This document shows, piece after piece, positions 28,885-31,222 of a DNA stretch of 31,222 nt. Each line of letters begins with the position of its first letter. Positions within the stretch are counted from its first letter, which is position 1. A program made the translations under genes and the position numbers. The notes under the pieces were generated by a model, which was given only the letters and a program-made list of their open reading frames with translations, had not been told where the DNA came from and searched no databases. This DNA is from Chara braunii (taxonomy: Eukaryota; Streptophyta; Charophyceae; Charales; Characeae), in NCBI GenBank assembly GCA_003427395.1, contig BFEA01000096.1, positions 605,027 through 636,248 on the forward strand, written 5' to 3'.

Positions 28885-29485
28885 ACCCCCGTCAAGAACA
28901 TCATTCACAATTTTGGATTTCCCGCCAACGGATTTTGGAGAAGTACAATTTTTGAGCCGATAGCGACTGGGATCCTCGTAAAGAATATCTTTAAAAATTG
29001 TCAATTTTCCGCCAAGGTTTTTGCAAAAGTGTAATTTTCGGACCGTTAGCGACAAAAATTCGGAGAGCCCAGACTCCCTCCAAAACAAATAATTTTGACC
29101 GCCCAGCCACTGGGATCGTCGTCAAGAACATCGTTAAAATTTAAATTTTCCGCCAACGCTCGTCTCGAAAATTGAAATTTTAGATAGCTAGCGACCAAAC
29201 TTCGGAAAGCCACGACCTGCGCCCAGCTACTGGGATCCCCGTAAAAAAACATCTTTAAAAGTTGTCAATTTCCCGCCAAGGTTTTTGCAAAAGTGTAATT
29301 TTCAGACCGTTAGCGATAAAAATTCGGAGAGTCCGGACTCCCGCCAAAACAAATAATTCCGACCGTCCAACCACTGGGATCGTCGTTAAGAACATCGTTA
29401 AAATTTAGATTTCCCACCAACGGTCGTCTCGAAAATTGAAATTTTAGAGAGCTAGCGACCAAATTTCGGAGAGTCACGACCCGGT
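28885..29485. repeat. Higher-order tandem array, alternating 144 and 120 bp units (264-bp period)
   Basis: CTGGGATC boxes at about 28967, 29110, 29230 and 29374 are spaced 143, 120 and 144 bp. The phrase CCGCCAAGGTTTTTGCAAAA at 29009 and 29273 gives the 264-bp repeat of the pair. Each unit contains AAGAACATCGTTAAAATTTA or AAATATCTTTAAAA-like sequence, TTTCCCGCCAA and TAGCGACCAAA or TAGCGACAAAA. No gene is supported inside. Confidence 0.85.
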
Positions 29486-29809
29486 AAAACAAACAATATT
29501 GAACGTCGAGCGCCCGCTTACGCTGTGACTGGTTCTCCCCTGAGTTGAATACGGAATTTAACTTCTTGGAGACCAAACCAGGAATTGGACGACCCCGCTA
29601 CAAGATTCCTGAATTGTGAGAAAGACTCCACAAGGTCGGGAGCGGCAAAAAAGAATTTCAAAGAGGACGAGCATCGTTGAGCGTCGCCGTAGCTCAGAGA
29701 GCAAACATACAGATACAAACAGAGAGAGAACGAAAGCAGCGTCGTAGTTGCTTAATGACCGTGGTTCCAGTGTAGATCGTCAGGAGTATCGAATACACAA
29801 ATTTACAAA

Positions 29810-29849
<40 letters not shown>

Positions 29850-30110
29850 AAAAAATAAAATTGTCTTTGATAATTTCGCTGTAAGAAGAACTCTTATGAT
29901 TTGCATGTTTTTCGAAATCTTAAACTGCTGTTTTTAAAAGAATAGTGCTATAAACTTGGATTACAAATAAATAAGAAATACACTCCTTCGAGGACCGAAG
30001 CAGGACAAATTTATGGTTTTATTAATAAGTTGAAATTGCCAGATTTCTTATAATTCTGTCATTTTTTTAGAAAGATGTAGACCTGTATCCTTACTCTTTT
30101 TTCCATGTTC
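29486..30110. other. Unassigned DNA with a GA microsatellite at 29813-29845
   Basis: No supportable gene. A (GA)n run of about 30 bp followed by an A-run lies at 29813-29855, and AT-rich DNA follows. Confidence 0.5.
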
Positions 30111-30600
30111 TTGCTCCACAACCAAGGTTAAAGATATAGCCCTATAGTTCCGATTCAAATAACAATGACAACGAAATGAAAAATGTTGTTTTTTAAGGGT
30201 CTGAGAAGAACATGTAGTGGTCGGGGGAGAAGAACATGTAGTGCTCGAGGTGGAATTTATGTCTAAGAACAGAAATACTTGAAGGACGTGTCTTTCTCAT
30301 TTCTTCTTGTTGCTTATCTGGATCTAGGGATGTGGGACTGTATTTGTAACCTGCCTGACTTGTTTCGTTTATGTCATTTGCAAAGGCTAATGTAGGCCTA
30401 TATCATCCATCTTCTTTGCATCGTCCTCCTCCTCAGCCAAGGTTACAGACAGAGCCCTAGAATCTTGAGTCCATGCAAGAACGACAACAAAAAGGTCCTC
30501 TTCCTTTCGTGGATGTAGGGATTGAGGACTGTGTTTGTAAATTGCCTGATATGTTTTATGTAATCGTTTTCTAGGAGGAATGTTTTGCCTGTATCCTCCG
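30111..30600. repeat. Old nested duplications (about 315, 191 and 25 bp periods)
   Basis: CCAAGGTTAAAGATATAGCC (30122) and CCAAGGTTACAGACAGAGCC (30437) with their flanks give a period of about 315 bp. TAGGGATGTGGGACTGTATT (30325) and TAGGGATTGAGGACTGTGTT (30516) give 191 bp. GAGAAGAACATGTAGTG is doubled at about 30203 and 30228. The copies are diverged. Confidence 0.65.
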
Positions 30601-31222
30601 GCTCCTTCATGCCTCGTCTTCCTCCTTGCCATGTTCTTCCTTCCTCCTCCTCACACATACACACACAACCTTGCCATGTTATCTTCTTACTCCTCCTCTT
30701 CCCCTCTCCTTCTGCTACTTGTCCAGCTCCTTACCATCTTACTCCTCCCTCCTCTTTCCTTCTCCTACTTGCCATCTTCTTCTTCCTGCCATCTTCTCCT
30801 CCTTCGCACATTCCCCGCGCCTTCTCCCTCCCTTCCGTCCCGCGTTCCATCCCATCCGCGTCCACACCTTCTCCCTCCTTTCCGTCCCTCGTTCGACCCC
30901 CCCTTCTTCCCCCTGAGGTTCTTCTTCCCCGAATCCCCCACCCCTCGCCTTCCCCTGTTCCTTCCCCCCCACGTTCCCCCCGCGTTCCTCCGGTTCCTCC
31001 ATGCCTTCTCTTGCTCCTTGCCATGTTCTCCCACTACTCCAGCTCCTTACCATCTTGAAGTTCCTCCTCCTGCCATCTTCTCCTCCTCCTCCTACTTGCC
31101 ATCTTATTCTTCCTGCCATTTTCTCCTCCTTCCCACATTCCCATCGCCTTCTTCCTCCCTTCCGTCCCGCGTTTCATCCCATCTCCGTCCCCGGCTTGTT
31201 CCCCATGGGGCTCTTCTTCCCC
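30601..31222. repeat. Pyrimidine-rich repeat with about 327-bp period
   Basis: The stretch is almost entirely C/T-biased on the + strand. GCCATCTTCTCCTCCTTCGC...CCTTCCGTCCCGCG...CATCCCATCCGCGTCC at 30788 recurs at 31115 with few changes, and smaller TCCTCCTCC and TGCCATCTT words recur throughout. The second long unit is cut by the window end. Open frames here are Pro/Ser/Leu-rich or Arg/Gly/Glu-rich by composition only. Confidence 0.85.

Noticed and set aside
30585-31058. 157-codon Pro/Ser/Leu-rich frame and opposing Arg/Gly/Glu-rich frames
   Set aside because: All three derive from a polypyrimidine repeat; composition explains them.

Overview
The window is eukaryotic nuclear DNA that is repeat-rich and gene-poor. 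It shows plant/streptophyte character: Ty3/gypsy-type pol, a plant-type retrotransposon primer-binding site, G-box/ACGT motifs, GT-AG splice sites, and long GA/CT and AAT microsatellites. Two degraded pieces look like a CobB/CbiA-type protein. Together this would fit a streptophyte alga or bryophyte (a charophyte such as Chara is my guess, not shown by the sequence). The assembly is a draft: there is one N gap inside a GA array and one Nextera mate-pair junction left in the sequence.

Layout. 1-2.6 kb: a satellite of 91-bp units in two diverged subfamilies, ended by a CT/T microsatellite. 2.9-4.8 kb: no gene I can support. 4.8-9.3 kb: a decayed Ty3/gypsy pol on the + strand (protease, RT, RNase H, integrase) with several stops and frameshifts and Asp-to-Asn changes at catalytic positions. 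It is followed by a polypurine tract, a probable LTR start, and a gag-like charged reading region to about 10.6 kb. 11.3-11.6 kb: a 38-39 bp minisatellite. 11.6-12.1 kb: an unknown acidic ORF on the - strand. 12.2-14.5 kb: nested duplications carrying GA arrays and a recurring 14-nt palindrome. 14.6-15.0 kb: a possible LINE 3' end with an AAT tail.

15.0-18.3 kb: mostly non-coding, with two CobB/CbiA-like fragments in opposite orientation and a cluster of TGACGTGGC motifs between them. 18.3-22.0 kb: non-coding LTR-element-like DNA with a primer-binding site at 19.79 kb and several short tandem duplications. 22.07-22.44 kb: a Pro/Ser/Thr-rich reading frame on the - strand, partly inside an artefactual 156-bp duplication around the Nextera junction. 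23.3-24.5 kb: a degenerate tandem array.

24.46-28.56 kb (- strand) is the most gene-like object. It is an intron-containing gene for a large protein with an acidic segment, Cys motifs and an RNase-H/transposase-like core (IIDGMDQ, ENKN, GHTHEDID motifs). Exon 1 joins exon 2 in phase across an 870-bp GT-AG intron. A single in-frame TGA, a later frame change, and a Tyr where an Asp would be expected suggest a recently dead copy. It is flanked on both sides by tandem arrays, and its intron shares a motif with the downstream array. It is the best candidate for an undescribed mobile system. 28.56-31.2 kb is tandem repeats with 144, 120+144, about 315 and about 327 bp periods and no supportable gene.
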